Shown: positions 50,723 to 59,743 of the stretch, in pieces
How positions within the stretch are numbered: position 1 is the stretch's first letter
How the letters are laid out: every line of letters begins with the position of its first letter
Assembly: GCF_003339505.1 (NCBI RefSeq)
Contig: NZ_QPIW01000006.1
Location: forward strand, 1 to 64,000
Origin: Runella aurantiaca
GTDB taxonomy: Bacteria; Bacteroidota; Bacteroidia; Cytophagales; Spirosomataceae
Reading direction: 5' to 3'
DNA length: 64,000 bases
Notes under the pieces: generated by a model
The model's input: the letters and a program-made list of their open reading frames with translations, nothing else
Databases searched by the model: none
What the model was told of the DNA's origin: nothing
Position numbers and translations under genes: made by a program

Positions 50723-53260
50723 TTAGTTGTTGTCTCCACCTTCTTTCACGTCGTCGTTTTTCACACCTTTGGTTTTCTTAGGAGCGACGAAAGTCATTTT
50801 ACCAATTTTATAGCTAAACGTCAATTTGATGTTTTGGTTGTAGATATTGTTGACCATCGTTTGGTTCAATATCGGCGTTACTGAGGTAGATTTCATCTTC
50901 ATTCCACCAAAAAAGTTTTCGGTAGCTAAACCAATGCTTCCTTTTTTGTTGTTCAGGTCTTTCTTCACCCCAAATGAGTACATGTAGAAGCTACCCTGAA
51001 CCCCTTGAAGCGTGACTTGGTTTCCGCGCATCCCGCCGTTTAGTTGCATGGCCCAACCTTTGTTAAGCGCGAGGCTCGACATCACACGTCCACCAATCAC
51101 GATTCCAGAGTTGCTGGTATTAATCGAAGTACCATCCAATCCTTGTACTTTTCCTTCGAGGTAGTTATAATATACATCTACCCCACCGTTCAATGTCCAT
51201 TTGGGCGTCAGATACACGTTGGCAAATACGTTGGCACCCATCACTTGCTGCTTACCGATGTTTTGGAAAGTGGTGATGATGGCACCCGCCAAGGTATCGG
51301 AAGGAGCGCTCAAGCGCATGATACTGTTGTTGGTAGAGCGGCTAAATACCGAGGCATTTAAGTAGGTTTTCTTAATGCTAGTGCTTAAGCTCAACTCAAA
51401 GTTATTGGTCATTTCAGGCTTCAGATTCGGGTTTCCGATACTGATATTGAACGGGTTAGCAGCGTTGTAGTTGGGATTTAACTGTTGCAAACCCGGGCGT
51501 TGAATACGACGGTTGTAAGCGGCTTTCAGCGTTGTTCCCGCTTTGATGGTTTTAGATACGTTAATGCTTGGCACGAGCGTTCCGTAGCTTGGAATCGAGA
51601 TTTTACCGATTTGGTCTTTAGCATCAATGGTGGTGTACTCATACCGTGACCCCAACTTGAATGTGTATTTATTGGCGGTTGAATACGTGTAAGATAAGTA
51701 CCCCGACACAATGCTTTGGCTGTAATCCAAATTACCAACAGGGTTGCGAGCATCGGCGGCAAAAGCACCCGTAGACCCTGCTACTTGATAGCTGTAATCG
51801 CTATTTACCTGACGCATAATCGTTTTTGCCCCAAACTCAATCATTTGATTTTTCTTGATGGGCGTCTGATAATCGGTCTGAATCGTGGCTTCTTGGTTCA
51901 GGTTGGCATTCAGGTTTTTCTGACGGCTCAACAAAGCGTTGCTTTCACTCAGCAAATCGGCATTGAAGTTGTTGGTGAGGTTATTGCGGCTATACTGTGT
52001 TGAGATAGACCACTCTCTACCTGGCACTTTGAAGGTGCGAATATAGTCGAGGTTCATGTCGACGTTGTTGGATAAGTCTTTGGTAGTCACATCCCGATAC
52101 GTTGTGGAAGTCAACGCGCTGTTAGTAAACAGGTTGCTGGTCATGTCTTGCGAACGAGTCATGTTACGGGTTCCGAAACTTACGCCAGCGGTCAATGATT
52201 GTGTTTTACTTAATTCATAATCAAAACCAATATTGTAGCGACCAAAAAGTCCATTATCATACGCATCAGAGGTTTGTTTAGTCAACAACGAAGCTCCGTT
52301 TTGCAGAATAGTTTGGTCTAAAGAAGTAGCAGATTTGTTGTAGAAAGCCCGTCCAAAACCTCCAAGTGTAATTCCTAATTTTCCTTGGCGATAGTTTCCG
52401 TTGAGGCTAAGGTTTGAACCCCGTGCTCCCACTCCCGCATCGGCACTGAGGGTAAGTCCTTGCAGCGTTGATTTCTTAGTGATGATGTTGATAATCCCTG
52501 CCGAGCCTTCTGCATCGTATTTGGCCGAAGGAGAAGTGATTACTTCCACCGATTTAATCAAATCTGCTGGAATCATTTTTAAGGCATCGGCAATGCTACT
52601 CGCTACAATCGTAGAAGGCTTATTGTTAATCAATACCCGAATATTCTGGCTACCACGAAGCGATACGTTTCCGTCCAAATCGACCGACAACATTGGTACT
52701 TTTTTGAGCACATCGCCTGCATCACCGCCCCGGGCTGTGAGGTCTTTGTCGGCGTTGTACACCAAGCGGTCTACTTTTTCTTCAATGAGTGATTTTTCGC
52801 CCGTTACCACAACTTCATCAAGCGTTCTGATGTCGGGGTTCATTTTGATGACGCCCAAATCTAGGTCTTGACCTTTGGCAATTTTTAAGTTGTCAATCGT
52901 TTTATCTTTAAATCCGATGAAGGAAATCATCAATTTATATTCTCCAACGGCAATGCTTTTAAGGGTAAACTTTCCTTTTTCATCGGCCATTGTGCCGTCG
53001 ATGGCTTTGCCAGTCGCTTTGCTATAAAGGGCGATATTGGCAAATTCAACGGCTTGAGTAGCGGCAGAATCAATCACAAAACCCGTTATCTTTGAATTGC
53101 CTTTGGGAGCAGTTCCTTCTAGGTTCAAAGTAGGGTTTTGCATAGCACCGGTATTTCTGTTGCGACCGTTTCCGTCGCCGCCTTGCATACCGCCGGGAAA
53201 CTGAGCGTAGGCGGCTGTCATACCTAACGCAAAAAGAATGGAGGTGATAAGTGTTTTCAT
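50723..53260 (-). CDS. TonB-dependent receptor, outer-membrane beta-barrel family (no SusD partner)
   Basis: An 845-residue outer-membrane protein. Signal peptide to about residue 20 (MTAAYAQFPGG); a carboxypeptidase-regulatory-like domain (about 58-145, GFVIDSAATQAVEFANIALY); a plug-like region (LDEVVVTGEKSLIEEKVDRL, LRGSQNIRVLINNKPSTIV, IINIITKKST); and a barrel of the type seen in siderophore/peptide-like Bacteroidota receptors. The C-terminus has a charged tail (KKTKGVKNDDVKEGGDNN) after the last strand. There is no SusD gene next to it. It heads an operon with the ApbE-DUF2271 and PepSY genes (32 bp spacing), so iron, flavin or another redox-linked ligand is a reasonable guess. Confidence 0.9.
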   Translation of the reverse strand: MKTLITSILFALGMTAAYAQFPGGMQGGDGNGRNRNTGAMQNPTLNLEGTAPKGNSKITGFVIDSAATQAVEFANIALYSKATGKAIDGTMADEKGKFTLKSIAVGEYKLMISFIGFKDKTIDNLKIAKGQDLDLGVIKMNPDIRTLDEVVVTGEKSLIEEKVDRLVYNADKDLTARGGDAGDVLKKVPMLSVDLDGNVSLRGSQNIRVLINNKPSTIVASSIADALKMIPADLIKSVEVITSPSAKYDAEGSAGIINIITKKSTLQGLTLSADAGVGARGSNLSLNGNYRQGKLGITLGGFGRAFYNKSATSLDQTILQNGASLLTKQTSDAYDNGLFGRYNIGFDYELSKTQSLTAGVSFGTRNMTRSQDMTSNLFTNSALTSTTYRDVTTKDLSNNVDMNLDYIRTFKVPGREWSISTQYSRNNLTNNFNADLLSESNALLSRQKNLNANLNQEATIQTDYQTPIKKNQMIEFGAKTIMRQVNSDYSYQVAGSTGAFAADARNPVGNLDYSQSIVSGYLSYTYSTANKYTFKLGSRYEYTTIDAKDQIGKISIPSYGTLVPSINVSKTIKAGTTLKAAYNRRIQRPGLQQLNPNYNAANPFNISIGNPNLKPEMTNNFELSLSTSIKKTYLNASVFSRSTNNSIMRLSAPSDTLAGAIITTFQNIGKQQVMGANVFANVYLTPKWTLNGGVDVYYNYLEGKVQGLDGTSINTSNSGIVIGGRVMSSLALNKGWAMQLNGGMRGNQVTLQGVQGSFYMYSFGVKKDLNNKKGSIGLATENFFGGMKMKSTSVTPILNQTMVNNIYNQNIKLTFSYKIGKMTFVAPKKTKGVKNDDVKEGGDNN

Positions 53261-53595
53261 TTTTTTATTTGTTTGTCGTCACGTTTCTTTTATATTGATG
53301 ACGGATTTTTCCGTTTTGATGATTCAAAGTAACGTCGACTTATATTCACAAAAAAATACAATAGACCGACCGCCCGTATAATACCGATAAGCGGCAATTA
53401 ATGACCGATGAGTTGCCTTTTGGGGCACAAACAAGGTATAGTAGGTACCTTTAAAGATAAAAAATGTTCAATTATCGGTAAAAATGAGCAAACTGGCGAT
53501 TGCTAGAAGAAGTATGAAATTGTTTTAATAGGATTGTTGTCATTTTGAAAAAGTCGATTTGTATTCCTATCGACCGACCTAAAAAAAATACAACT
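53261..53595. other. 335-bp divergent promoter region between the TonB receptor and the LytS-type kinase
   Basis: No gene accepted. The octamer GACCGACC occurs twice as a direct repeat (53364-53371 and 53572-53579), each time near an A-rich tract. TACCTTTA (one mismatch to the -7 consensus) lies around 53446 on the plus strand. The region should hold promoters for both the receptor operon and the two-component system. Confidence 0.4.
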
Positions 53596-54708
53596 ATGTT
53601 ACTTCGCCCAAACAGAAAAAATATAACCCTTGTTATCCATATATTAGCCTGGGGATTATTGGCCGCGCTGGTCATGATGCCCCCCTTTGGCGGGCGTTTT
53701 ACGATGCCCGATGAGTATTGGATAAAGCAGGGCATTTTGTTGGGATTGCTCGCAGGTGCTTTCTACCTCAATGCCAAGGTTCTTCTGCCTCGATTGTTAT
53801 TTAAAAACCACTCTCTTTGGTACATAATTTCTATTGTTGGGGCAGTATTGGCTATTTATTGGACAATTCAGGGGGTAGAATCATGGCTTCATTTGCCCGA
53901 ACTATGGCACAAAGCCACCCGCCCCGACCGCCCTTTTAACCCCAAGCGTGGACATCGTTTTGATATGTTTACCTTTTTATATTCAATGTTATCGCTCGGC
54001 GTAAGTACCAGTTTAACGGTTGTGCAAAAATGGCAGAAGGATACCCAAATTCGTGAACAACTAGAACGCGAAAAAGTAGTTTCAGAGCTTTCTTTTCTGA
54101 AAGCACAAATCAATCCGCACTTCTTTTTCAATACCCTCAACAACATCTACGCCCTCACCATGATGGACGTAGAATCGGCGCAAGAAGCCCTGCACCGTCT
54201 GTCGCGAATGATGCGCTATGTGTTGTACGAAACCAAAGAAGGAACCGTTAGACTGAGTCAGGAGATTGCTTTTTTGCAGGATTATATTCAATTGATGCAA
54301 CTCCGTCTGACCGACAAAGTCAAAGTGACTTTTGACTTGCCCGCCGCGCACCAAGACGTAGCCATTGCGCCGATGATGCTTTTACCTTTTCTTGAAAATG
54401 CCTTCAAGCACGGGGTCAGCGCCACGCGCCCAAGCGAAATTTTTATTGGCTTGACCCAAATCGAACAAACACTACGGGTAGAAGTGAGGAATACGCTCTT
54501 TACTGAAAAAAGGGTTACGTTGGATGAAAGTAACGGAATAGGCTTGGTCAATACGCGCCGCCGGCTTGATTTATTATATCCTAATCGGTATGCTTTGGTT
54601 ATTACCGAACGCACCCCCAACGATGAGTATTTAGTAGAGTTAACCCTCCATACCGCCCCCCTTAAACAGCAAACGTCCACTTTAAGCCCCACGCATTATG
54701 ACGCTTAA
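53596..54708 (+). CDS. LytS/YehU-type sensor histidine kinase
   Basis: A 370-residue inner-membrane kinase. The ATG at 53596 is preferred to a TTG 17 codons upstream, since it begins the basic N-terminus before the first helix. Four hydrophobic segments lie within residues about 12-145, then the His_kinase domain: FLKAQINPHFFFNTLNNIY with His175 as phospho-acceptor, and the ATPase blocks LLPFLENAFKHGV (N box) and NGIGLVNTRRRLDLLYP (G box). It overlaps the LytTR regulator gene by 11 bp, so they form one operon and one phosphorelay. The ligand is unknown; the region before it is shared with the TonB-receptor operon. Confidence 0.94.
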   Translation: MLLRPNRKNITLVIHILAWGLLAALVMMPPFGGRFTMPDEYWIKQGILLGLLAGAFYLNAKVLLPRLLFKNHSLWYIISIVGAVLAIYWTIQGVESWLHLPELWHKATRPDRPFNPKRGHRFDMFTFLYSMLSLGVSTSLTVVQKWQKDTQIREQLEREKVVSELSFLKAQINPHFFFNTLNNIYALTMMDVESAQEALHRLSRMMRYVLYETKEGTVRLSQEIAFLQDYIQLMQLRLTDKVKVTFDLPAAHQDVAIAPMMLLPFLENAFKHGVSATRPSEIFIGLTQIEQTLRVEVRNTLFTEKRVTLDESNGIGLVNTRRRLDLLYPNRYALVITERTPNDEYLVELTLHTAPLKQQTSTLSPTHYDA

Positions 54709-55447
54709 CTGCATCGCCGTTGATGACGAACCCCTCGCCCTTGGATTGGTGAGTGTTTTCATTGAAAAAACACCTTTTTTGCATTTGGCTGGAAAGTATT
54801 CCAGCGCCATCGAAGCATTGCAGGCGTTGCATCATCAGCAGGTGGATGTGATATTTTTGGACATTCAAATGCCCGATTTGACGGGCATTGAATTGGCAAG
54901 GGTATTGGGGCAATCCCAACAAGGGGGCGCTGGTCCCCGCATTATTTTTACGACAGCTTTCAACAATTTCGCCATCGAAGGTTACAAAGTAGATGCCTTG
55001 GATTACCTGCTCAAACCGTTTAATTACGAAGAATTTTTGCGGGCGGCCACCAAAGCTAAAGCCTATTTTGAATTAATCAATCGACCTGCATCTACCGCCG
55101 CTGCCCCCACCGCACCAGAACCCGAAGAAGATTCTCTGTTTTTGAAAGTGGAGTACCAGTTGGTACGGGTATCGTACAATGATATTCTGTACATCGAAGG
55201 CCTCAAAGACTATGTAAAAGTCCATTTGCAAAGCTCCACGAAACCGATTTTATCACTCACCAGCCTCAAAGCCCTCGAAGACCGACTTCCCGCCCGTAAG
55301 TTTATGCGGGTACACCGGTCATTTATTGTTTCGTTGGATAAAATCACGTCTCTGACCCGCAATAGTATTCAAATCGGCAATGTCACGATTCCAGTCAGCG
55401 ACCAGTACAAAGATACCTTCACGCAGTTCTTAAATAAATGGACGTAA
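54698..55447 (+). CDS. LytTR-family response regulator
   Basis: A 249-residue regulator. Receiver domain 1-125 with acidic pair in AVDDEP, phospho-acceptor Asp55 (IFLDIQMPDLTG), TTAFNNFAIEGYKVDALDYLLKPF near the Lys. An Ala/Pro-rich linker (AAAPTAPEPEED) leads to a LytTR DNA-binding domain (about 145-248: LFLKVEYQLVRVSYNDILYIEGLKDYVKVH, HRSFIVSLDKITS). It is the partner of the kinase encoded just upstream. LytTR proteins bind direct repeats in promoters; the paired octamers at 53364 and 53572 are candidate sites. The stop codon lies inside the terminator stem at 55437. Confidence 0.95.
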   Translation: MTLNCIAVDDEPLALGLVSVFIEKTPFLHLAGKYSSAIEALQALHHQQVDVIFLDIQMPDLTGIELARVLGQSQQGGAGPRIIFTTAFNNFAIEGYKVDALDYLLKPFNYEEFLRAATKAKAYFELINRPASTAAAPTAPEPEEDSLFLKVEYQLVRVSYNDILYIEGLKDYVKVHLQSSTKPILSLTSLKALEDRLPARKFMRVHRSFIVSLDKITSLTRNSIQIGNVTIPVSDQYKDTFTQFLNKWT

Positions 55448-55481
55448 ACCGGGGTTTTTATTACTCCGATTTACGTCCATT
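55437..55481. terminator. Bidirectional terminator between LytTR and DUF6600-like genes
   Basis: A 12-bp perfect stem (AATGGACGTAAA / TTTACGTCCATT) continues inward with CGGGG/CTCCG pairs around a T-rich loop. It includes the LytTR stop codon and lies 40 bp from the end of the convergent gene. Confidence 0.75.
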
Positions 55482-55520
55482 ATTATTTACCCTTATTTCG
55501 ATTTTCCTAAAAAGCAGTCC

Positions 55521-56726
55521 TTAATTTCTGCGTCTACCACTGCCTTCACTTGAATGCTCTGGCGCATTGCGTTGTCCCTGTTCCTGCACCCTTGGCTGGG
55601 CAGATTCACGATTTCCTCGCGATTGTGGTTGCTGCCGAGGCTCTGCAGTGCGCTGCTGCTGTTGGGGAGCATCATTGTTTCTGCGTTGGGGCAAGTTTTC
55701 GCGGCTTTCGTATGAACGCTGCGGTGCCTGTTCCCGATTATTGGCCCGAGGCTGTTGATTTTGATTTGAGCCGTTGTTGTCCGACCAAGTCCGTTGGGCA
55801 TTGCCGCGCTCAGGAGCCGTATACGGTCTGTCATCTTGGCGCGGCTGCGGATTGTTTGGCCGCTGCTCACGTCCTTGATTGTTGTTATCATAACGATCAC
55901 GTTCGTTGCGCGATATCCGGTCGTCATAGCGCGGAGATTGGTTTCGACGGTCGTTGTTGTTCCACTGTCCTCGGTCGTTGTAATTGGGCCGAGAGTCGTA
56001 TTGACGATTATTGCCGTTGCCACGGGCATAACTGCGGCCCCGTCCCTGACGATAAAGGTCATCGGCCCGGTACACATTGATACGGTTGCGCGTTATACGC
56101 TCAATATCATAGCGTTGGGGGCCATATACATACGCTCGGTTGTTGTAGCGATAGTAATTGTTGAGATAAGATGTTCCACCATAAATTACGCCAATTCGGT
56201 TGCGCGGTACACAATAACTGTACACGCGCGGGCTTCGAATGTAAATATCAGGCACAAAGACCCAGTAATTATACGGAATGTTGATATTAATATTTATATC
56301 TATTCCCATCCCAGGGCCCAAAGGTGCCCAGCCGTAATAGCCTCCACCCGAGCGCCAAGATACCCACGCCGGTCCCCACTCATCGCCGGGAACCCAAATC
56401 CAGCCGTAGTAATCATCAAACAGCCAGCGGCCGTAATGGAAAGGAGCCCAGCCCCATTCGTAGTCTGAAACCCATGTATTGCCGTATTCGGTCATTTCCC
56501 AATGGCCATCGGTGGCATAAGGCTGAAAATCTTGCGATACGCGCGGCCGCCACACCTGCCCATACGACGGGTTGTCCATCCAGTCGCCGTAGGGAGAGAG
56601 TTCATTGTAGAAGTCCTGCCGCGAAATACCCACCCCGGGCTGGGCAAGAACATTGCTCGGAATGGTCAACCCGATGGCCAGCACAAAGAGCAGGCAAGCG
56701 GCGTGTATTTTATGGATTGTTTTCAT
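55521..56726 (-). CDS. DUF6600-like secreted protein with Arg/Asn/Gln-rich tail
   Basis: A 401-residue exported protein. The start is the ATG at 56726 (MKTIHKIHAACLLFVLAIGL), which opens into a signal peptide ending near VLAQP; the open frame extends 16 codons further up. Residues about 30-200 contain repeated aromatic, Trp-rich phrases typical of DUF6600 (YGDWMDNPSYGQVWRP, YGRWLFDDYYGWIWVPGDEW, SGGGYYGWAPLGPG). Residues about 200-401 are a low-complexity tail dominated by Arg, Asn, Gln and Ser, likely disordered. The folded part may bind cell-wall or surface material; the family has no proven function. It has no obvious operon partner. Confidence 0.75.
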   Translation of the reverse strand: MKTIHKIHAACLLFVLAIGLTIPSNVLAQPGVGISRQDFYNELSPYGDWMDNPSYGQVWRPRVSQDFQPYATDGHWEMTEYGNTWVSDYEWGWAPFHYGRWLFDDYYGWIWVPGDEWGPAWVSWRSGGGYYGWAPLGPGMGIDINININIPYNYWVFVPDIYIRSPRVYSYCVPRNRIGVIYGGTSYLNNYYRYNNRAYVYGPQRYDIERITRNRINVYRADDLYRQGRGRSYARGNGNNRQYDSRPNYNDRGQWNNNDRRNQSPRYDDRISRNERDRYDNNNQGREQRPNNPQPRQDDRPYTAPERGNAQRTWSDNNGSNQNQQPRANNREQAPQRSYESRENLPQRRNNDAPQQQQRTAEPRQQPQSRGNRESAQPRVQEQGQRNAPEHSSEGSGRRRN

Positions 56727-57001
56727 GACATTTCTTTTGGTTAAATGAAACTTTCCCTCGTCGTTGGCGTACATTTCGGCGACGTAGTTCGGTTACAAAT
56801 GAAACGAAATTCCCCCCAATTCTATTTCAATTGGGATCCCCTAAACACGAGGATTAACAATCATTAACCAACGCCCTTTTTTTTTTAAAAAATTACTCCA
56901 TTCAAGACTACGCCCGGAAGATAAATTTTAGTAATATCAGCCTGAAAATTAACCCCTTAAAACCAAATAGTATTTTACACTTTTTTCCTATTCTTTTTCT
57001 T

Positions 57002-58918
57002 ATGAAAAAACCCTTTATACTGCTTCTATCGCTGTTTATGTTGGCAAATGCTGCCGCCCAGAAACCCTATTATGGTGAACAAAAATGGCCCGAACAAGAC
57101 ACGGCCAATAAGTTTTACACCGTCAAAGGTGAGCGGCATGGCGTTAGCTTTTTCAAGAAACATTATTTTAAAGATGTGGAATACCAACCCAGCAATAAAC
57201 TGGCATTTGACGTTTATCACTCACCCGATGTAATGTACCACTGGTACCGAAAATGGGCCGCCCAATATCCCGACATCGTAGACCTCTACGAAGTAGCTAA
57301 AAGCTACGAGGGCCGGCCTATTTTGCAAATGACCATTACCAACAAAAAAACGGGCAAACATACCGACAAACCCGCGGCTTATTTTGAGGCTGGCCGACAC
57401 AGCGGCGAGGTCACGAGCAGCGAAGCCATTCTCTGGCTTACGCAGCATTTGCTCGAAAACTACGGTAAAGATGCGTCTATTACCCAACTCATTGACACCA
57501 AATCCATTTATCTGCGCCCCGAGAATAATCCCGATGGCTCTATGATGTATCTTTTTACGGCGCAACGCAACCGAAGCACCGTGCGGCCCAAAGACGATGA
57601 CCGCGACGGCCTGCTCGACGAAGACCCCGAAGAAGACCTCGATGGCGATGGGGTGATTTATCAAATCCGCAAAAAAGCCGTTACCAAAGCAGAAAAAGAA
57701 AAAGCCGATTATACCCTCGACCCCCGCGATCCGTCGGGGCGATTGATGAAACGCGTCTTGGAAGGCAAGGGCGATTGGCTGGTCTACACCGAAGGTATTG
57801 ACAACGACGGCGACGGAAAATACAACGAAGACGGCATCGGCGGCTTGGACAACCACCGTAATTATCCAGAAAACTGGCGACCCGACCAAGGGGGCGACCT
57901 CACGGGGCGCGGCTACACGCAGGGTGGTGCGGGCGAGTACCCGTTGAGTGAAATTGAAACGCGCTCCACGGTTTTGTGGCTGTTGGCCCATCCCAACATC
58001 TCGGTCGTCAACTCGATGGATACACGCGTGCCAATGCACCTGCGCCCGCCCTCGACTTCCAAAAGTGCCGAGAGTATGTTTCCCGCCGATTTGGCGATTT
58101 ATAAACACATGGACAGCGTGGGATTGGCTTTTACGGGTTATCCTTGGGCTGGCGATGTGTATGATACCTACGCCACCCGCAGCAAAACCGACCGCACCAC
58201 TGGCGACCCCACCAAGCCCCAACCTTTGTTTGGCCACGGTCCTGACTTCGGTTATTTTTATTACGGCTCCGTGTGGTACGGTGATGAACTTTGGAACGGT
58301 GGTGCCATGAAAGATTACAACAAAGATGGCGCTTACGATGAGTACGATGGCCTCATGTGGGACGACGAAGCCAACAAAAAGAATGGCTTCAAACCCTGGT
58401 CAAAACTCATGCACCCCGTATTGGGAGAAGTAGAAATCGGCGGGTTCCATCCTAAATTCTTTGCGCAAAATGGCCCCGCGTGGCAGTTGGAAAACTGGAT
58501 TGCCAAACAATCTAAATTCAACTTGGCGATGGCGAAAGAACTTCCTCAGATTGACCTAAAAGACGTGACCATCAAAGCATTAACCAATGATGAATACGAA
58601 ATAAAAGTAACGTGGAGCAATGCAGGAAAGCTGCCCGTTGCGCTGGAGCAGGCCAAATTGGTCAAAATAGTGCAGGAAGACCGCGTCACGCTGGACTTTG
58701 ACAAGGCATTACTCAAAGGCTACGAAGATGCAAAAGTAACAATCACGCAACCCACCTTATTTGACAAAACGATTTACAGTGGCTACACCAAGGTTGGCGA
58801 ACAAAAAGAAGCCATTTTTAAAGTAAAACTCAACCAAAAAGGTCCCGTCAAGGCAAAAGTGAAGCTTTCTTCCACCCGAGGCGGTTACAAAGAGAAAGAA
58901 ATCGTTCTGGGGAATTAG
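57002..58918 (+). CDS. M14-family zinc carboxypeptidase
   Basis: A 638-residue exported peptidase with signal peptide to about residue 20 (NAAAQKPYYG). The M14 domain spans about 65-500: zinc ligands H133 and E136 in GRHSGEVTSSE, LRPENNPDGS, NHRNYPENW, a later His in TRVPMHLRPPS, and the likely catalytic Glu in HPVLGEVEIGGFHP. Two Asp-rich, calcium-loop-like insertions lie at about 198-218 and 267-283 (DGDG patterns). The C-terminal 100 residues are a beta-rich domain. It releases C-terminal amino acids or trims peptides outside the cytoplasm. Divergent from the DUF6600-like gene and ending in a shared terminator at 58984. Confidence 0.9.
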   Translation: MKKPFILLLSLFMLANAAAQKPYYGEQKWPEQDTANKFYTVKGERHGVSFFKKHYFKDVEYQPSNKLAFDVYHSPDVMYHWYRKWAAQYPDIVDLYEVAKSYEGRPILQMTITNKKTGKHTDKPAAYFEAGRHSGEVTSSEAILWLTQHLLENYGKDASITQLIDTKSIYLRPENNPDGSMMYLFTAQRNRSTVRPKDDDRDGLLDEDPEEDLDGDGVIYQIRKKAVTKAEKEKADYTLDPRDPSGRLMKRVLEGKGDWLVYTEGIDNDGDGKYNEDGIGGLDNHRNYPENWRPDQGGDLTGRGYTQGGAGEYPLSEIETRSTVLWLLAHPNISVVNSMDTRVPMHLRPPSTSKSAESMFPADLAIYKHMDSVGLAFTGYPWAGDVYDTYATRSKTDRTTGDPTKPQPLFGHGPDFGYFYYGSVWYGDELWNGGAMKDYNKDGAYDEYDGLMWDDEANKKNGFKPWSKLMHPVLGEVEIGGFHPKFFAQNGPAWQLENWIAKQSKFNLAMAKELPQIDLKDVTIKALTNDEYEIKVTWSNAGKLPVALEQAKLVKIVQEDRVTLDFDKALLKGYEDAKVTITQPTLFDKTIYSGYTKVGEQKEAIFKVKLNQKGPVKAKVKLSSTRGGYKEKEIVLGN

Positions 58919-58983
58919 CCAAATCCTCCTTTCTCGAAAGCGAGCTGATTGACAAGAAACTGCGGAGAACGGGAAAAATCTGT

Positions 58984-59030
58984 AAAAAAGGTTGTCGAGT
59001 CTCTCAAAAATGGATTCGACAACCTTTTTT
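58984..59030. terminator. Bidirectional terminator between M14 peptidase and MBL hydrolase genes
   Basis: A perfect 15-bp stem (58984-58998 AAAAAAGGTTGTCGA with 59016-59030 TCGACAACCTTTTTT) and a 17-base loop. The A/T ends give a T-run in both directions. Its right end touches the stop codon of the MBL gene. Confidence 0.9.
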
Positions 59031-59743
59031 TATCGCCATTGCATCAAGGCCGCATTCAGCACTTCTTCCACACGCCGACGCGGCTTGTGAAAATAAACCA
59101 TACCGTGGCCCGGCAACATAATATCAGTCTCTATTTTGGCAAACCGGCGTAAAGAAGCGGTATAGATTTTTTTGTCGAAATCAATGGAGCCACTCCACCC
59201 AAAATCGCCACTCAGCAAGGTGCCAATCACATCTCCACTGATGACGACTCGTTTTTGCTCCCATGTAAACAGATAGGCTGTGCAACCCATGCTGTGGCCC
59301 GGCAAGTGCATCACCTCTATTTCTACCCCCAATAGATTACGTCGTTGTTTGTCCACCAGAACTTGGTCTACCATAACGGGCTGAAAGGTTTTATGATACA
59401 AATAGCCACAACAGCGTTCGTCGCCCGCCGCAATGGCCTCGGCAGTTTCGGCCACGGCCATGATTTTCACGCCTCTTTTTTTGAGGATATGCGCCCCTCC
59501 AGCGTGGTCCAGATGGGCGTGGGTTAGGAGGCAATACTGGATTTCCTCTGGCGCGAGGTCCCAATAGCGCATATTGTCGAAGAGTTGCTCGATGGTTTCA
59601 CCACACCCACAGTCAAAAAGGATTAACCCTTGCGGTGTTTTTAGCACGTATGCGTTTCCATCATTCCATAACGCTCCAGGTTGGTCAAACGTAAGTCCGT
59701 TGAGGTCGCCGCTTACCTGAAAAAGATTTTTCAAAATTTGCAT
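59030..59743 (-). CDS. Metallo-beta-lactamase-fold hydrolase (glyoxalase II-like)
   Basis: A 237-residue cytoplasmic enzyme. The dinuclear zinc motif is complete: THAHLDHAGG gives H75, H77, D79 and H80; later ligands are His in HLPGHSMGC, Asp in VVISGDVIG, and His in MLPGHGMVYF. The fold starts with the usual strand pair (NAYVLKTPQGLILFDCGCGE). It hydrolyses an ester, thioester or lactone; glyoxalase II, lactonase and arylsulfatase-like members share this motif, so the substrate is open. No operon partner; it diverges from purQ. Confidence 0.92.
   Translation of the reverse strand: MQILKNLFQVSGDLNGLTFDQPGALWNDGNAYVLKTPQGLILFDCGCGETIEQLFDNMRYWDLAPEEIQYCLLTHAHLDHAGGAHILKKRGVKIMAVAETAEAIAAGDERCCGYLYHKTFQPVMVDQVLVDKQRRNLLGVEIEVMHLPGHSMGCTAYLFTWEQKRVVISGDVIGTLLSGDFGWSGSIDFDKKIYTASLRRFAKIETDIMLPGHGMVYFHKPRRRVEEVLNAALMQWR

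Noticed and set aside
55794-56468. 224-codon plus-strand ORF opposite the DUF6600-like gene
   Set aside because: Antisense to a gene with a signal peptide and conserved Trp-rich motifs; the Val/Ile/Arg composition is the complement of its Asn/Tyr/Arg codons.
57221-58237. 338-codon minus-strand ORF opposite the M14 peptidase
   Set aside because: The sense strand encodes intact zinc-peptidase motifs; the antisense frame has no recognisable domain.
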